A stretch of DNA of 64,000 nucleotides from Natronococcus sp. A-GB7 (GTDB lineage Archaea; Halobacteriota; Halobacteria; Halobacteriales; Natrialbaceae): the NCBI RefSeq assembly GCF_029688865.1, contig NZ_JARUKV010000011.1, positions 1 to 64,000 on the forward strand, given 5' to 3'. The notes under the pieces were generated by a model. The model did no database searches and was not told the DNA's origin. It worked only from the letters and a program-made list of their open reading frames with translations. Of the stretch, positions 62,639-64,000 are shown piece by piece (the first letter of the stretch is position 1; the number at the start of each line of letters is the position of its first letter). A program made the translations under genes and the position numbers.

Positions 62639-62998
62639 TCTCGATTAATCAGGTTTGGTATAATCCATTAGGAGAAATAGGTTTGCTCAGTCGCCGTCGT
62701 GAGAGTGTAGCCCGCCGAGCCGTTTCTCGGGGATCAAATCCCGAAGCCAGATGTCGATTTTCACGCCGAAAAGCGCTCTCGGTCGGCAAAATCTCACTTC
62801 TCGAGCGATAGCGTTCCGGCGTGTCCGAGACCGTTCTCGAACGGGGGTTCTCCGACCACCTCGCCTATTCGTTTCCTGATACTGTACGACTTCTCCTCGG
62901 CTCGGTGTCAGTATTTCTATCCGAACAGTAGAAACCGAATCTCCAGCCGCGCGAAGCGACCGGGGTCGTCGACCGAACGTCCCCCGTCCCGGGAGCGA
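62639..62998. other. Intergenic spacer between lut genes and acyl-CoA dehydrogenase
   Basis: 360 bases between convergent genes. It holds an AT-rich patch right after the lut stop (attaatcaggtttggtataa), one possible small - strand ORF (62687-62797), and the short inverted repeat ccgttc-tc-gaacgg (about 62831-62844). No other feature is evident. Confidence 0.5.
62687..62797 (-). CDS. Possible 36-residue ORF or gene fragment
   Basis: A GTG-started frame encodes a 36-residue peptide containing ALFGVKIDIWLRDLIPEK and ending HSHDGD. The amphipathic middle looks protein-like and codon use is normal, but I recognise no family and there is no clear promoter. It could be the end of a decayed gene. 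Confidence 0.25.
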   Translation of the reverse strand: MRFCRPRALFGVKIDIWLRDLIPEKRLGGLHSHDGD

Positions 62999-64000
62999 CT
63001 ACAGCAGTCGGTCGGCGATGATATTCTTCTGGATCTCGCTGGTTCCCTCGTAGATCTTCGTGATCCGGGCGTCGCGGTAGTACCGCTCGGCTGGATAGTC
63101 GGTGACGTAGCCAGAGCCGCCGTGGACCTGGATCGCCTCGTCGGCGACGTCGACCGCGTGCTCGGAGGCGAACAGCTTCGCCATGCTCGAGAAGCGCGCG
63201 GCGATCTCCTGGTTACCCTGCTCGACCTGTGTTGCGGCGCGGTAGGTCAGCGAGCGGGCGGCCTCGGTGTTCGTGGCCATCTCGGCGAGCTTGTGCTCGA
63301 TCGCCTGGAACTCCGCGATCGGCTGATCGAACTGTTCGCGTTCCTGGGCGTACTCGAGGGCGGCGTCCAGCGCGCCCTGGGCCGCGCCGACGGCCTGGGC
63401 GGCGACGCTGGTGCGCCCGGAGGCAAAGAACTCCATCAGCTGGTAGAAGCCCTCGTCGACCTCGCCGATGACGTTCTCCTCGGAAACGCGAACGTCGTCG
63501 ACGACGACCTCCGCGAGGTCCGAGGCGCGGATGCCGAGCTTGTTGTCGATCTTCTCGGTTCGGATGCCGTCGGCGTCCATCTCGACGAGGAAGGCGGTGA
63601 TACCGCGGTGACCCTCTTCGGGACTGGTCTTGGCCATCAGGACGCCGACGTCGGCGACGGTACCGTTGGTGATCCACATCTTGTTCCCGTTAAGAACGTA
63701 GCCGTCGCCGTCTTGTTCTGCGCGGGTCTCGATCCCCGCGACGTTCGAGCCGTGGGCGGGTTCGGAGATCATCGAACAGGAGGCCGTCTCTCCGTTCGCG
63801 ATCTTCGGCAGCCACTCGTCTTTCATCCACTCGTCGCCGAACTCGAGGATCATGTTCGTCCCGAAGCCGGCGCTCCCGACTGCGGAGCCGATCCCGGGAT
63901 CGGCCCGCCACAGCTCCTCGGTGACGATCGTCGAGGAGAGCTTGTCCATCCCCGCACCATCGTACTCGAGTGGGATTCCCGGGGCGACGAAGTCGTACGT
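62999..64000 (-). CDS. Acyl-CoA dehydrogenase (5' end outside window)
   Basis: The frame is open to the last base; about 333 residues of the C-terminal part are visible. FAD/substrate motifs SCSMISEPAHGSNVAGI and MWITNGTVADVGVL are present. KIYEGTSEIQKNIIADRLL at the end carries the family-typical EGTSE motif with the region of the catalytic Glu. It should oxidise acyl-CoA thioesters to enoyl-CoA with electrons going to ETF. Chain-length preference cannot be read from the sequence. Confidence 0.93.
   Translation of the reverse strand, partial: TYDFVAPGIPLEYDGAGMDKLSSTIVTEELWRADPGIGSAVGSAGFGTNMILEFGDEWMKDEWLPKIANGETASCSMISEPAHGSNVAGIETRAEQDGDGYVLNGNKMWITNGTVADVGVLMAKTSPEEGHRGITAFLVEMDADGIRTEKIDNKLGIRASDLAEVVVDDVRVSEENVIGEVDEGFYQLMEFFASGRTSVAAQAVGAAQGALDAALEYAQEREQFDQPIAEFQAIEHKLAEMATNTEAARSLTYRAATQVEQGNQEIAARFSSMAKLFASEHAVDVADEAIQVHGGSGYVTDYPAERYYRDARITKIYEGTSEIQKNIIADRLL

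Overview
The window is chromosomal DNA of a halophilic archaeon (class Halobacteria). The evidence is the high G+C content, the very acidic proteins, twin-arginine signal peptides, leaderless genes with a TATA-like box about 25 bp before the start codon, and haloarchaeal families such as HalOD1, amphi-Trp, DUF5518, DUF63, class I HMG-CoA reductase and F420-dependent luciferase-like oxidoreductases. The dense CTCGAG words resemble the Natrialbales, but that placement is inference. There is no rRNA, CRISPR array, replication origin or intact transposase. Most of the region is ordinary chromosome with small accessory islands.

Layout. 1-1.6 kb: the 3' part of a PQQ-propeller protein with a long acidic tail. 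1.6-6.4 kb: a nucleoside-sugar catabolism cluster (DeoC, ribose-1,5-bisphosphate isomerase, PfkB kinase, nucleoside phosphorylase) with a DUF63 membrane protein and a lone HalOD1 domain inserted. 6.4-10.6 kb: amphi-Trp/YegP-like protein, DUF547, AI-2E-type membrane protein, an IS605/TnpB right-end-like relic, a NagD-type HAD phosphatase and a membrane protein. 10.6-20 kb: a frameshifted SDR, a CDKAL1-type tRNA methylthiotransferase, glutaredoxin, cupin, HIT and MscS proteins, two tiny zinc proteins, methionine aminopeptidase, an isoaspartyl peptidase-type Ntn hydrolase and isocitrate dehydrogenase, which ends in a double-hairpin terminator.

20-23 kb: the most unusual stretch. Two tandem Tat-exported polysaccharide-deacetylase-like proteins are each preceded by a previously unannotated 53-codon ORF. 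The stop codon of that ORF touches the deacetylase ATG, and the two small ORFs are clearly related. 23-36 kb: acetyltransferase, an atypical NRAMP-like carrier, a duplicated DoxX-type protein, cupin, a TrkA-like protein, HMG-CoA reductase, an amidohydrolase, a MacB-like ABC pair, a GIDE-domain protein and an F420 enzyme. 36-41 kb: a DUF2267 gene without any normal start codon, the nadABC operon for de novo NAD synthesis, and KptA. 41-45 kb: a six-PAS histidine kinase and tRNA-Leu(TAA), with tRNA-3'-end-like repeats in between.

45-56 kb: OsmC, a 3Fe-4S-type ferredoxin, two SDRs, a Tat-exported 5'-nucleotidase, cyclophilin, an aspartoacylase-family protein, a doubly broken small-multidrug-export gene, a UPF0175/DUF3368 toxin-antitoxin pair, a divergent TrpD-like protein, UspA, and a lamin-tail protein with a Cys-punctuated acidic tail. 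56-64 kb: a D-lactate utilisation locus (FAD/Fe-S dehydrogenase facing lutC and a LutB-LutA fusion), then the 3' part of an acyl-CoA dehydrogenase gene. Functionally the window combines ribose salvage, NAD synthesis, lactate and fatty-acid oxidation, isoprenoid lipid synthesis, tRNA and protein maintenance, and surface or exported proteins.
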